64,000 nt of DNA. Origin: Klenkia sesuvii (GTDB taxonomy: Bacteria > Actinomycetota > Actinomycetes > Mycobacteriales > Geodermatophilaceae). Below, one piece after another: positions 41,432 to 52,631 of this stretch. Within the stretch, counting starts at the first letter, position 1; each line of letters starts with the position of its first letter. A program made the translations under genes and the position numbers. Location of the stretch: positions 124,001 through 188,000 of the forward strand of contig NZ_JBAPLU010000004.1 in NCBI RefSeq assembly GCF_037083825.1, in the 5' to 3' direction. The notes under the pieces were generated by a model. The model saw nothing but the letters and a program-made list of their open reading frames with translations. It was not told the origin of the DNA and ran no database searches.

Positions 41432-42247
41432 ATGGCCGACGCCCACCGACCCGACCACGACACCGCCGACCACGACACCGCCGACGCAGACGCCCCGCAG
41501 CCGGCGGACGCACCCGCGACCACCCAGGCCGGCGGGCCGTCGCTGTGGCACCGGGTCCGGCACCACCGGCGCGACCGGCTGGCGGCCGCCCTCATCGGGG
41601 TGCTCACCCTGCTGCTGGGTTTCGCCTTCGCCGTCCAGGTCCGCAGCACCGACACCGACGCCACCTACAGCGGTGCCCGCGAGGAGGACCTCGTGCGCAT
41701 CCTCGACGACGTCAACGCCCGCGAGGACCGGTTGCGCGAGCAGATCCAGGAGCAGCGCACGGCCCTGCAGCAGCTGACCGACACCGACAGCCAGTCCGCC
41801 GCGGCCCTGGCCGAGGCCCAGCGCCGGGCCACCGAGCTGGGCATCCTCAACGGCAGCATCGCGGCCCAGGGCCCCGGCCTGACGATGACGATCACCGACC
41901 CCGAGGGCCAGGTGACCCCCGCGGTCCTGCTGAACGCCATCCAGGAGCTGCGCGGCGCCGGTGCCGAGACGATGCAGGTCGACGACGTCCGCGTCGGGGT
42001 GAGCAGCGCGGTCACCGGCTCGGCGGGCAACCTCACCATGGACGGCACGGGCCTCACCGCCCCCTACGTCGTGGTGGTCATCGGCGACCCGCAGGTGCTG
42101 GCCACCGCCATGGGCATTCCCGGGGGGGTCAGTGCTGCCGTCCGCGGCAAGGGCGGCGACGTCCGCATCGAGCAGTCCGACCTCGTCGTGGTCGACGCGT
42201 TGCGGCCCCTCGACGAGCCTCAATACGCTGAACCCGTCGACGACTGA
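41432..42247 (+). CDS. second DUF881 family membrane-anchored protein (Rv1825-like)
   Basis: 271 aa. His/Asp/Ala-rich cytoplasmic N-terminus (DHDTADHDTADAD), one membrane helix at about 50-68, a coiled coil (residues about 85-135) and the DUF881 domain with GPGLTMTI, LLNAIQELRGAGAETMQVDDVRV and VVIGDPQVL. Paralogue of the gene at 40142-41083. Confidence 0.92.
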   Translation: MADAHRPDHDTADHDTADADAPQPADAPATTQAGGPSLWHRVRHHRRDRLAAALIGVLTLLLGFAFAVQVRSTDTDATYSGAREEDLVRILDDVNAREDRLREQIQEQRTALQQLTDTDSQSAAALAEAQRRATELGILNGSIAAQGPGLTMTITDPEGQVTPAVLLNAIQELRGAGAETMQVDDVRVGVSSAVTGSAGNLTMDGTGLTAPYVVVVIGDPQVLATAMGIPGGVSAAVRGKGGDVRIEQSDLVVVDALRPLDEPQYAEPVDD

Positions 42248-42278
42248 CCGCACCCGTCCCACAGGAGCCCCGCCCCGC

Positions 42279-42683
42279 ATGAGCACGCCCGAGGACCGCC
42301 GCTACACCGACCAGCACGAGTGGGCCCAGGTCCAGGGGTCCTCCGGGGCCGCCACCGTGGTGCGCATCGGCATCACCGACCACGCCCAGGACGCCCTGGG
42401 CGACATCGTCTACGTGCAGCTGCCCGAGGTCGGGGAGGAGCTCGCGGTGGGCACCCCCGTCGGCGAGGTCGAGTCCACGAAGAGCGTCTCCGACGTCTAC
42501 GCCCCGCTGGCCGGCACGGTCACCGCGGTGAACGCGGCCCTGGCCGAGGCGCCCGAGACGGTCAACTCCGATCCCTACGGCGAGGGGTGGTTGCTCGAGA
42601 TCGAGGTCACCGGCGACGTCGAGGACCCCACCGCCGAGCTGCTCGACGCGGCTGCCTACCAGGCGCTGGTCGACCAGGGCTGA
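42279..42683 (+). CDS. gcvH: glycine cleavage system H protein
   Basis: 134 aa, normal length. The lipoyl lysine is K68 in EVESTKSVSDVYAP. The N-terminal YTDQHEWA and the C-terminal PYGEGWLLEIEV are standard. It shuttles the aminomethyl group between the P, T and L proteins. Start at ATG 42279 with AGGAG upstream. gcvP follows about 3 kb downstream in the same direction; gcvT and lpd are not in the window. Confidence 0.96.
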   Translation: MSTPEDRRYTDQHEWAQVQGSSGAATVVRIGITDHAQDALGDIVYVQLPEVGEELAVGTPVGEVESTKSVSDVYAPLAGTVTAVNAALAEAPETVNSDPYGEGWLLEIEVTGDVEDPTAELLDAAAYQALVDQG

Positions 42684-42971
42684 GTCCCCCCGGGCACCCC
42701 GGGTGCGGCGATCACTATGCTCGCCGGACAGGTCGTCGTCGGCGCGAGCAGCGCGTCGTGGACGGCCTCGCACCACAAGCCTCGACGTCCGGTTGACCCT
42801 CGGGTCGGCCGACTGGTTCGATGATCCCGGCCCGTCCGCAGACGCGGCGGCCGACCCACGGCGGGCCGCCCGGCCCGTCGTCCGCCGGCCGGCCGCGGCC
42901 CGACCCCCTGCTCGACACCAGAGTCGGCAGGAGGACCGCGGCGGCGCCGCCTGCACACCGGAGGAGACACC

Positions 42972-43490
42972 GTGCACTGCACTCGATGTGGACACCAGAA
43001 CCCCGAGGGCAGTCGCTTCTGCGCGCAGTGCGGCTCGGCCCTCTCCGCCGAGCGCGTGGGTGAGTCCACCAGCGTCATCCCCAAGGTGGGCGGCGAGGAC
43101 TCCGGCGAGGCGCCGCAGACCGGGGAGACGCCGCTCGACGCCCACGCGGGCGCCGTGGAGTCGCTCCCGGCCGGTTCGGCCCTGCTGGTGGTCAAGCGTG
43201 GCCCCAACGCCGGCAGCCGCTTCCTGCTCGACCAGGAGGTCACCACCGCAGGCCGGCACCCCGACAGCGACATCTTCCTCGACGACGTCACCGTGAGCCG
43301 TCGGCACGTCGAGTTCCACCGCGAGGGCGGCGGCTTCACCGTGCACGACGTCGGCAGCCTCAACGGCACCTACGTCAACCGCGAGCCGGTCGACGTAGCC
43401 TCGCTCGCCGGTGGTGACGAGGTGCAGATCGGCAAGTTCCGGCTGGTCTACCTGACCGGGCCGCGCACCGGCGAGCCCGCCACGTCGTGA
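42972..43490 (+). CDS. garA: GarA/OdhI-type forkhead-associated protein with N-terminal zinc ribbon
   Basis: 172 aa. Residues 3-20 form a CxxC-x10-CxxC zinc ribbon (C3, C6, C17, C20). A linker with GESTSVIP (about 30-37) resembles the ETTS phospho-switch of mycobacterial GarA. The FHA domain occupies about 70-160 with GRHPDSDIFLDD, VSRRHVEF and GSLNGTYVN. In relatives, the phosphorylated N-terminus folds onto the FHA domain and stops inhibition of 2-oxoglutarate dehydrogenase and glutamate dehydrogenase. GTG start with a strong GGAGGAGA box. The 288-bp gap before it holds a weak TTGACC (42793) promoter-like box. Confidence 0.93.
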   Translation: MHCTRCGHQNPEGSRFCAQCGSALSAERVGESTSVIPKVGGEDSGEAPQTGETPLDAHAGAVESLPAGSALLVVKRGPNAGSRFLLDQEVTTAGRHPDSDIFLDDVTVSRRHVEFHREGGGFTVHDVGSLNGTYVNREPVDVASLAGGDEVQIGKFRLVYLTGPRTGEPATS

Positions 43491-44326
43491 CCGCCGCGCC
43501 CCGGCCCGGGGACCAGCTCCCCGACGCGGGCGCGGCCCAGGTCGACGGCCGGCCCCGGTTCACCATCGGCGAGGTGCTCGCCGACCTGCGCGACGAGTAC
43601 CCCGACGTCACGATCTCCAAGATCCGCTACCTGGAGGGCGAGGACCTCGTCCACCCGCAGCGCACGCCGTCGGGCTACCGCAAGTTCTCCACCGCCGACA
43701 TCGCGCGCCTGCGCTACGTGCTCACCGCGCAGCGGGACCACTACCTCCCGCTGCGCGTGATCAAGGAGCAGCTCGACGCGATCGACCGGGGGGAGGAGCC
43801 GGCCGGCGCGCTCGCCCCACCCGCGGTAGACCCGGGCACCCCGGCGCCGCCGGCCGGGCCGCCGGCCTCGCCCACCGCGCCGGCCGCGGCGACGTCGGGT
43901 GCCCCGACCGAGCCGACGACGGAGCCGACGACCGAGCTGACGTCCGGGCCGCTGTCGGAGACCGAGCTCTGCGCGGCCGCGGGCCTGGAGCGGGAGCAGC
44001 TGGCCGACTGCGTGCAGTTCGGGCTGCTGGCCCCCGGTGCCGACGGGCGCTACCCGGCGGCCGCGGTGGCGGTGGCCCGCGCGGCCGGCGGGCTGGCCCG
44101 GCACGGCATCGAGGCCCGGCACCTGCGGGTGTACCGCACCAGCGCCGAGCGCGAGGCGGCGCTGCTGGAGCAGGTGGTGGCCCCGGCTCTGCTGGCCCGC
44201 TCCGAGGACGCGCACGCCCGGGCCGCGGAGCAGCTGACCGACCTGGGGGCGCTCTCGGCCCAGTTGCACACGGCGCTGCTGCAGGCGCGGCTGCGCGAGG
44301 TGCTGGGCGCCGACGCCGGCTCCTGA
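43487..44326 (+). CDS. ftsR: MerR-family cell-division regulator FtsR
   Basis: 279 aa. N-terminal MerR winged helix: FTIGEVLADLRDEYPDVTISKIRYLEGEDLVHP, read as parts, with RTPSGYRKFSTADIARL. A Pro/Thr-rich linker (about 105-150) connects to a second helical domain (about 155-279). This matches FtsR of Corynebacterium/Rv1828, known to activate ftsZ. GTGA overlap with garA. Confidence 0.92.
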   Translation: MTAAPRPGDQLPDAGAAQVDGRPRFTIGEVLADLRDEYPDVTISKIRYLEGEDLVHPQRTPSGYRKFSTADIARLRYVLTAQRDHYLPLRVIKEQLDAIDRGEEPAGALAPPAVDPGTPAPPAGPPASPTAPAAATSGAPTEPTTEPTTELTSGPLSETELCAAAGLEREQLADCVQFGLLAPGADGRYPAAAVAVARAAGGLARHGIEARHLRVYRTSAEREAALLEQVVAPALLARSEDAHARAAEQLTDLGALSAQLHTALLQARLREVLGADAGS

Positions 44327-44409
44327 CGCCGCGTAGGTTGATGGGCAGCGACCGCAGCACCGGCCCCGCCACCGGCGGGGCCGACCACACCGACCGGGGG
44401 AGGCCCGAC

Positions 44410-44898
44410 GTGCAGGAGCTCAGAGTGGTCGGCGTGCGGGTCGAGCTGCCCGGCAACCAGCCGATCCTGCTGCTCAAGGAGACCCAGGGCGAGCGCTACC
44501 TGCCGATCTGGATCGGCGCGGTGGAGGCCGCGGCGATCGCGTTCGAGCAGCAGGGGGTGCGGCCGGCGCGGCCGATGACCCACGACCTGCTGCGCGAGGT
44601 GGTGACCGCGCTGGGTGCCAGCCTGCAGGCGGTGCACATCACCGAGATGAAGGACGGCATCTACCTGGCCGAGCTGGTGTTCGGGGAGCAGCGCACCGTC
44701 AGTGCCCGCCCCTCCGACGCGGTGGCCCTGGCCGTGCGCACCGGCGCGCCGATCTACGGCGCCGAGGCACTGCTCGACGAGGTCGGCATCGAGATCCCCG
44801 ACGAGCAGGAGGACGAGGTCGAGAAGTTCCGGGAGTTCCTGGACCAGGTGACCCCCGACGACTTCTTCGGACCTGGCCAGCAGGAGTCCGGCAGCTGA
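44410..44898 (+). CDS. DUF151 bifunctional nuclease-family protein (Rv1829-like)
   Basis: 162 aa from GTG at 44410 after GGGGGAGG. That start gives a protein aligned with the usual VRVVGVRVE beginning; an ATG at 44341 would add 23 odd residues. Family marks: RYLPIWIGAVEAAAIAF, RPMTHDLL, ARPSDAVALAVRTGAPIY. Plant members have nuclease activity; the bacterial role is unsettled. An acidic C-terminal tail follows. Confidence 0.92.
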   Translation: MQELRVVGVRVELPGNQPILLLKETQGERYLPIWIGAVEAAAIAFEQQGVRPARPMTHDLLREVVTALGASLQAVHITEMKDGIYLAELVFGEQRTVSARPSDAVALAVRTGAPIYGAEALLDEVGIEIPDEQEDEVEKFREFLDQVTPDDFFGPGQQESGS

Positions 44899-45013
44899 CC
44901 GTCTGTGACGGGGCGGTCACGGCCAGCCCATCGCAGGTCACGGTCAGGTCACCCCGGCGGGTGAGCTGGTCGACACGCCGCACGCCTCGGTTGACCACCC
45001 CAGCAGGCCCGCT

Positions 45014-45019
45014 TACCTT
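45014..45019 (+). promoter_or_regulatory. candidate promoter for the resR-gcvP unit
   Basis: TTGACC at 44991-44996 is followed after 17 bp by TACCTT at 45014-45019. It lies about 100 bp upstream of the second MerR gene in a 222-bp intergenic gap. The boxes are moderate. Confidence 0.4.
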
Positions 45020-45120
45020 CGACGAATCACCCCGGTGCAAGTCGAGCCCTCGGCTCGGCCGCCGCACGGGGACTGCGACCCGGACGTCCGGTTCGGCCGC
45101 TCGACGAGGAGGACGCTGAC

Positions 45121-45681
45121 GTGGGCGACGGCAACCAGGGTCAGCTGTTCACCGACGCAGCCGTGGGCGCTCCCTCCTACGACGAGGCCGACAGCGACGC
45201 CTTCGGCTACCGCGGCCCGACGGCGTGCGCCGCCGCTGGTATCACCTATCGGCAGCTGGACTACTGGGCGAGAACAGGTCTGGTCTCCCCGTCGGTGCGC
45301 ACCGCCACCGGGTCGGGCACCCAGCGCCTCTACAGCTTCCGCGACATCCTGGTGCTCAAGGTCGTCAAGCGTCTGCTGGACACCGGGGTCTCGCTGCAGA
45401 ACATCCGCAAGGCCGTGGACCACCTGCGCACCCGCGGGGTGAAGGAGCTGTCCAACATCACGCTCCTGTCCGACGGCGCCACCGTCTACGAGTGCACCTC
45501 CGCCGAGGAGGTCGTCGACCTGCTCGCCGGCGGGCAGGGCGTGTTCGGCATCGCCGTCTCCGGTGCGCTGCGCGAGCTCTCCGGCGAGCTCGCCGAACTC
45601 CCGGCCGAGCGCCTCGACGGCGGGCCGGTGCAGGCCGACGACGAGCTGTCCGCGCGCCGTCGGCGTCGCGCCACCGCCTGA
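45121..45681 (+). CDS. MerR-family regulator (ResR/Rv1830-like)
   Basis: 186 aa from GTG with GAGGAGGA upstream. MerR winged helix: GPTACAAAGITYRQLDYWARTGLVSPSVR, seen as GITYRQLDYWARTGL, plus RLYSFRDILVLKVVKRLLDTGVSLQNIRKA. Short C-terminal domain (SNITLLSDGATVYECTSAEEVVDLL). Position in the locus matches Rv1830, named ResR for its role in growth and antibiotic resilience. Targets not deducible here. Confidence 0.9.
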   Translation: MGDGNQGQLFTDAAVGAPSYDEADSDAFGYRGPTACAAAGITYRQLDYWARTGLVSPSVRTATGSGTQRLYSFRDILVLKVVKRLLDTGVSLQNIRKAVDHLRTRGVKELSNITLLSDGATVYECTSAEEVVDLLAGGQGVFGIAVSGALRELSGELAELPAERLDGGPVQADDELSARRRRRATA

Positions 45682-45704
45682 CCCCACCCGGGTACGTTCG
45701 GGGC

Positions 45705-48656
<2,952 letters not shown>

Positions 48657-48716
48657 CCTCCGCTTTCCCGGCCCCGCCCCCCTCGGCCCCTGGCCCCGCC
48701 CCCGGCCCCCGGGGCG

Positions 48717-48769
48717 TGGGAGCCCATGCACCCGGTTCCGGAGGTCCGGACCGGGTGCATGGGCTCCCA
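48717..48769 (+). terminator. very long perfect palindrome after gcvP
   Basis: 20-bp perfectly paired arms (48717-48736 and 48750-48769) around a 13-base loop which itself can pair. It begins about 60 bp after the gcvP stop and ends 18 bp before the convergent 48788 gene end. It can act as a bidirectional terminator, though it lacks T runs. Confidence 0.75.
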
Positions 48770-48787
48770 TGCCGGGTGCGGGTGGGG

Positions 48788-49006
48788 TCAGGCGGGCGAC
48801 TCCACCGTCACGACCGGGCAGTGCGCCTCGGCGATGACCCGCATGGCGTTGCTGCCCCGCAGGAACGTCATCGTCACCGACCGGCGGCGCGCGGGCAGCA
48901 CCACCATGTCCGCGCCGTCGGTAAGGGTGATGAGGGCCTGGGCGACGTCCTCGGGCTGCTCGTGCACCACGTGGTCGACCCCGTCGGCGCTCGAGGCGAT
49001 GGGCTC
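48788..49006 (-). pseudogene. universal stress protein, truncated to C-terminal half
   Basis: The last 72 codons read as a UspA-like C-terminus (HVVHEQPEDVAQALITL, DGADMVVLPAR, GSNAMRVIAEAHCPVVTV). No start or N-terminal nucleotide-binding half follows; upstream of 49006 the frame loses all family character. Instead the opposite strand carries the tail of a different gene from 49022. A deletion probably fused two gene ends. Confidence 0.65.
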
Positions 49007-49021
49007 CCGCGGACGACGTCG

Positions 49022-49168
49022 ATGATCCAGTTGGCCGAGGTCACCGGGGTCTCCTGGGCGACCGCGCAGGGCCACGTCGCGGCTCTCGACGCCGGCGGCC
49101 GGCTCGACCTGCACCTGGAGCACGGGACCACCGGACGGAACGAGCAGCGCTACACGCCCCGCGGCTGA
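49022..49168 (+). pseudogene. C-terminal fragment of a CitB/DcuR-type response regulator
   Basis: 48 codons ending at 49168 read as the winged-helix end of a citrate/C4-dicarboxylate response regulator (LAEVTGVSWATAQGHV, GRLDLHLEHGTTGR, RYTPRG). The receiver domain is missing. It begins only 16 bp from the end of the truncated universal stress gene on the other strand. Its 3' end overlaps pepP by 19 bp. Confidence 0.6.
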
Positions 49169-50586
49169 GCCTGCGCCTCGGCCATCCACGCGCTGAGCCC
49201 GTCGGCGTCGACCGGCAGCGCGTCCGACAGCACCCGCGGCGCGCCGTCGGTGACCACCAGGTCGTCCTCCAGCCGGACGGCGATGCCGCGCAGCTCGTCG
49301 GGCACGGTGCGGTCGTTGACCTGGAAGTACAGACCGGGCTCCACGGTGAGGCAGTGCCCGGGCTGCAGGGTGGTGGCCAGGTACTCGGCCCCGTCGAGGC
49401 GGGCGCAGTCGTGCACGTCGAGGCCGAGCAGGTGGCTGGTGGAGTGCAGCGTGTACCGCCGGTGCGCCCCGGCGCCGGGCCGCTCGAGGTCGGGGTGCAG
49501 CGCGTCGTCGGCGGGGTGGGTGATCAACCCCCAGCGGTGCAGGTGGTCGGCGAGCACCCACTGGGCCGCGTGGTGGGCGGCCAGGAAGGGGTTGCCGGCG
49601 CGCACCTCGGCGATGCCGGCCAGGTGCGCCTCCCGGACGGCGTCGTGGACCCGCCGTTGCACCGGCGTCCAGGTGCCGTCGAGGGAGAAGGTGCGGGTGA
49701 CGTCGGCGGTGTACAGCGACGTGGTCTCCACCCCCATGTCGGCCAGCAGCAGCTGCCCGGGGCGCAGGTCGCCGTCGACCGGCGCCCAGTGCAGCGAGGT
49801 GCCGTTGGCCCCGGCGGCGACGATCGAGGAGTACCCGACGTCGTTGCCCTCCAGCCGGGCACGGCGCCAGAAGGTGCCCTCGAGCCAGCGTTCACCTCGC
49901 CGCCCGCCGGCCGCCAGCAGGCCGGGCAGCTCCGCGACGACGTCGGCGAACCCGCGCGCGGTGGCCGCGCACGCCTCGGCGAGCCGGTCGACCTCCCACT
50001 GGTCCTTGACCGCCCGCAGCCGGTCGATCGCGGGGCCGAGCTCGGGGTCACCCGGGCCCAGGTCGGGGTCGATGCCACCGAGCACCCGGGGGTCCACGGC
50101 CGAGCGCAGGTCGGCGGCCAGCTCGGTGCGCGGCTTGACCTGGACGTCGAGCCGGTGCGCGGTCGTCGCCGCCGAGGGGATGCCGCCGACCCACAGCGCG
50201 CCCTCGCGGCGGTCGGTGACGTAGGCGAGGGTTCCCGGGCCGGCCGAGGGCGGCAGGTAGAGGATGGCCGCGCCGTCGGGGGCCAGCAGCAGGACGGCAC
50301 CCTCGGCCTGGTCGCCGGTCAGCCAGGTGTAGGCGCTGGCCGGCCGGAAGCCGAACACGGTGTCGTTGGCCCGCACGGGCGCCGTCCCCGACGGGACGAC
50401 GACCGCGCGGCCGGGCAGGGCGGCCAGCAGCCGGGCGCGGTGCGCGGCGGCCGCCTGGGCGGCTCCCGGGACGGCCGGGTGCGGAGCCTCGGGCTCGGGG
50501 TCCCACCCGTCGGCCAGCGTGGTCTGCACCCAGGGACCGAAGGGCTGGTCGTGGGGGGCACGACGGGTGGGGTCGGGGGAGCTCAT
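49150..50586 (-). CDS. pepP: aminopeptidase P family Xaa-Pro peptidase (M24B)
   Basis: 478 aa. N-terminal AMP_N domain (FGFRPASAYTWLTGDQAEGAVLLL) and pita-bread catalytic domain from about residue 200. The five metal ligands are visible in LADMGVETTSLYTADVTRTF (two Asp), HSTSHLLGLDVHD (His), VEPGLYF (Glu) and RLEDDLVV (Glu). Cleaves N-terminal residues before proline in the cytoplasm. Length and motif spacing are normal. Confidence 0.94.
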   Translation of the reverse strand: MSSPDPTRRAPHDQPFGPWVQTTLADGWDPEPEAPHPAVPGAAQAAAAHRARLLAALPGRAVVVPSGTAPVRANDTVFGFRPASAYTWLTGDQAEGAVLLLAPDGAAILYLPPSAGPGTLAYVTDRREGALWVGGIPSAATTAHRLDVQVKPRTELAADLRSAVDPRVLGGIDPDLGPGDPELGPAIDRLRAVKDQWEVDRLAEACAATARGFADVVAELPGLLAAGGRRGERWLEGTFWRRARLEGNDVGYSSIVAAGANGTSLHWAPVDGDLRPGQLLLADMGVETTSLYTADVTRTFSLDGTWTPVQRRVHDAVREAHLAGIAEVRAGNPFLAAHHAAQWVLADHLHRWGLITHPADDALHPDLERPGAGAHRRYTLHSTSHLLGLDVHDCARLDGAEYLATTLQPGHCLTVEPGLYFQVNDRTVPDELRGIAVRLEDDLVVTDGAPRVLSDALPVDADGLSAWMAEAQAQPRGV

Positions 50587-50620
50587 GCGCCCAGTCTCCC
50601 GGGGCTCGACCGCAGGGCGC

Positions 50621-51034
50621 TCACGCGGCGGACACGAAGACGCAGAACGGGTGCCCGGCCGGGTCGGTGAGCACGTACAGCGGCTCGTCGGGGTCGTCGC
50701 TGCGGTCGTACCGGACGGCGGCCCCCAGCTCCTGTGCTCGGTGCAGCACGGCCTGGAGCGCCTCCACGTCGGGGACCGAGCAGTCGAGGTGCAGCTGCAT
50801 GGGCACGGCGTCGTCGGGCCAGGTGGTGGGGGTCAGCTCGTCGACCTGCTGGAACGCCAGCTGCACGGCGCCGGCCGGCCCGTGCAGCACCAGCCACTCG
50901 AGCTCGTCGGCGCCCGGTGCACCCGGTTCGTCGCCCGGCCGGTAGGCGTACCCGAACAGGTCACGGTAGAACTCGGCCAGCTGACGCACGTCGGTGCCGT
51001 CGAGCACCACCTGGCGGATCGTGGGGGTCACCAT
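50621..51034 (-). CDS. VOC-superfamily (glyoxalase-like) protein
   Basis: 137 aa from ATG at 51034 with GTGAGGGC upstream. A VOC half-domain pair: VVLDGTDVRQLAEFYRDLFGY, then MQLHLDCSVPDVEALQAVLHRAQELGA and VLTDPAGHPFCVF. The expected acidic ligand near the C-terminus is replaced by Cys/Val, so metal binding is uncertain. Substrate unknown. Follows pepP's start region by 34 bp on the same strand. Confidence 0.83.
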   Translation of the reverse strand: MVTPTIRQVVLDGTDVRQLAEFYRDLFGYAYRPGDEPGAPGADELEWLVLHGPAGAVQLAFQQVDELTPTTWPDDAVPMQLHLDCSVPDVEALQAVLHRAQELGAAVRYDRSDDPDEPLYVLTDPAGHPFCVFVSAA

Positions 51035-51138
51035 GCCCTCACCCTGCACCCGGGGTACGACAACCTCAGCCCGTGCGGCCGCGCCCCGCTCGGTGCGACG
51101 GGCTGGTCCTGTCGGTGCCCCGTGCCATGGTCGTCGGC

Positions 51139-51564
51139 ATGAGACCCGTCATCACCCTGCTGACCCTCGGCGTCGCCGACCTGCCCCGCGCCCGCGCGTT
51201 CTACGCCGCCCTGGGGTGGCGGGAGTCCGGTGACTCCCAGGAGTCGGTCGCCTTCCTGCACGGGGCCGGCACCCACCTGGGGCTGTGGTCGCGCACCGAA
51301 CTCGCCGCCGACTCCGAAGTGCCCGACGACGCCGGCGGGTGGGGCGGCATCACCCTGGCCCACAACGTGGGGTCGCCGGCCGAGGTCGACGCGGTGCTCG
51401 CCGAGGCAACGGCCGCGGGCGGCACGGTGCTGCGTCGCGGCTCGGCCACCTCCTGGGGCGGCTACAACGGGGTGTTCGCCGACCCCGACGGCCACCGGTG
51501 GGAGATCGCGCACAACCCGAGCTGGCCGCTGGACGAGCAGGGCCGGGCCCTGCTGCCCGGCTGA
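51139..51564 (+). CDS. VOC-superfamily (glyoxalase-like) protein
   Basis: 141 aa from ATG at 51139 (an ATG at 51127 is possible). Text such as LLTLGVADLPRARAFYAALGW and GVFADPDGHRWEIAHNP is typical of the YycE/PhnB-like branch; the terminal Glu in WEIA is a potential metal ligand. Probably an uncharacterised lyase or resistance protein. It is convergent with coaA, 16 bp apart. Confidence 0.85.
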   Translation: MRPVITLLTLGVADLPRARAFYAALGWRESGDSQESVAFLHGAGTHLGLWSRTELAADSEVPDDAGGWGGITLAHNVGSPAEVDAVLAEATAAGGTVLRRGSATSWGGYNGVFADPDGHRWEIAHNPSWPLDEQGRALLPG

Positions 51565-51580
51565 GACGACGGGTGGGGGA

Positions 51581-52543
51581 TCAGAGCTTGCGCAGCAGCA
51601 CCCGGCGCACCGAGTGGTCGGCCGCCTTCTGCAGCACCAGCCGCGCCCGCGACCGGGTCGGCGCGATGTTGTGCCGCAGGTTCGGCCCGTTCACCGCTGC
51701 CCAGATGCCGCGTGCGGTCCCCACGGCCTCGTCGTCGGTCAGGTCGGCGAACCGGTGGAAGTAGGCGCCCGAGTCCTGGAAGGCCGTGCGGCGCAGGGCC
51801 AGGAAGCGTTCGACGTACCACTGCTCGACGTCGGCCTCGCCCGCGTCGACGTAGACCGAGAAGTCGAAGAAGTCCGACAGGAACACCTCGGGCACGCGGC
51901 CGTCGGCACGGCTGCCGGCCTGCAGCACGTTGAGGCCCTCGAGCACCAGGACGTCGGGCCCGTCGACCACCTGCGCCCGGTCGGGCACCACGTCGTAGCT
52001 CTGGTGGGAGTACAGCGGGGCGCTGACCGACCCGCGCCCGCTCTTCACGTCGGCCAGGAAGCGCAGCAGCGCGCGCCGGTCGTAGGTCTCGGGGAAGCCC
52101 TTGCGGCCCAGCTGCCCACGGGCCTCGAGCGTGGCGTTGGGGTACAGGAAGCCGTCGGTGGTGACCAGGTCCACCCGCGGGGTGTCCGGCTGAGCGGCCA
52201 GCAGCACCTGCAGCAGGCGGGCGGTGGTGCTCTTGCCCACCGCGACGCTGCCGGCGACGGCGATGACGTAGGGCACCTTGGCCGTGCTGGTGCCCAGGAA
52301 CTCCGACTGCGCGGTCCACAACCGGCGGCTGGCCGTCACCTGGAGGGCCAGCAGGCGGGCCAGCGGCAGGTAGACGGTGCGCACCTCGTCGAGGTCGATG
52401 CGGTCGCCCAGGGTGGCCAGCCGCGCCAGCTCCTCGGCGTCCAGCGGCAACTCCTGCCCGTCGGCCAAGGCGCGCCACTGCGCCCGGTCGAAGGCGGCGT
52501 AGGGCGAGGGATGGCTCCTCGTCGAGACCGTCACGGCGACCAT
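51581..52543 (-). CDS. coaA: type I pantothenate kinase
   Basis: 320 aa, P-loop kinase making 4'-phosphopantothenate, first step to coenzyme A. Walker A GSVAVGKS at 98-105. Family text: DLVTTDGFLYPNA, KGFPETYDRRALLRFL, SDFFDFSVYVDA, VNGPNLRHNIAPTRSRA. Length and order match prokaryotic CoaA. Single gene, divergent from the GNAT gene. Confidence 0.95.
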   Translation of the reverse strand: MVAVTVSTRSHPSPYAAFDRAQWRALADGQELPLDAEELARLATLGDRIDLDEVRTVYLPLARLLALQVTASRRLWTAQSEFLGTSTAKVPYVIAVAGSVAVGKSTTARLLQVLLAAQPDTPRVDLVTTDGFLYPNATLEARGQLGRKGFPETYDRRALLRFLADVKSGRGSVSAPLYSHQSYDVVPDRAQVVDGPDVLVLEGLNVLQAGSRADGRVPEVFLSDFFDFSVYVDAGEADVEQWYVERFLALRRTAFQDSGAYFHRFADLTDDEAVGTARGIWAAVNGPNLRHNIAPTRSRARLVLQKAADHSVRRVLLRKL

Positions 52544-52631
52544 GGTGCCGTCGTGCCGGGCGTCCCCCTCGCCCGGGTGGCCCCGACACGGTCGGTGGGT
52601 GCATCGGGCCGGCCGCGTCTAGGGTGCGGGT

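Noticed and set aside
42248..42278. Glycine riboswitch before gcvH or gcvP
   Set aside because: The gaps before gcvH (31 bp) and gcvP (23 bp) are far too short for the aptamer.
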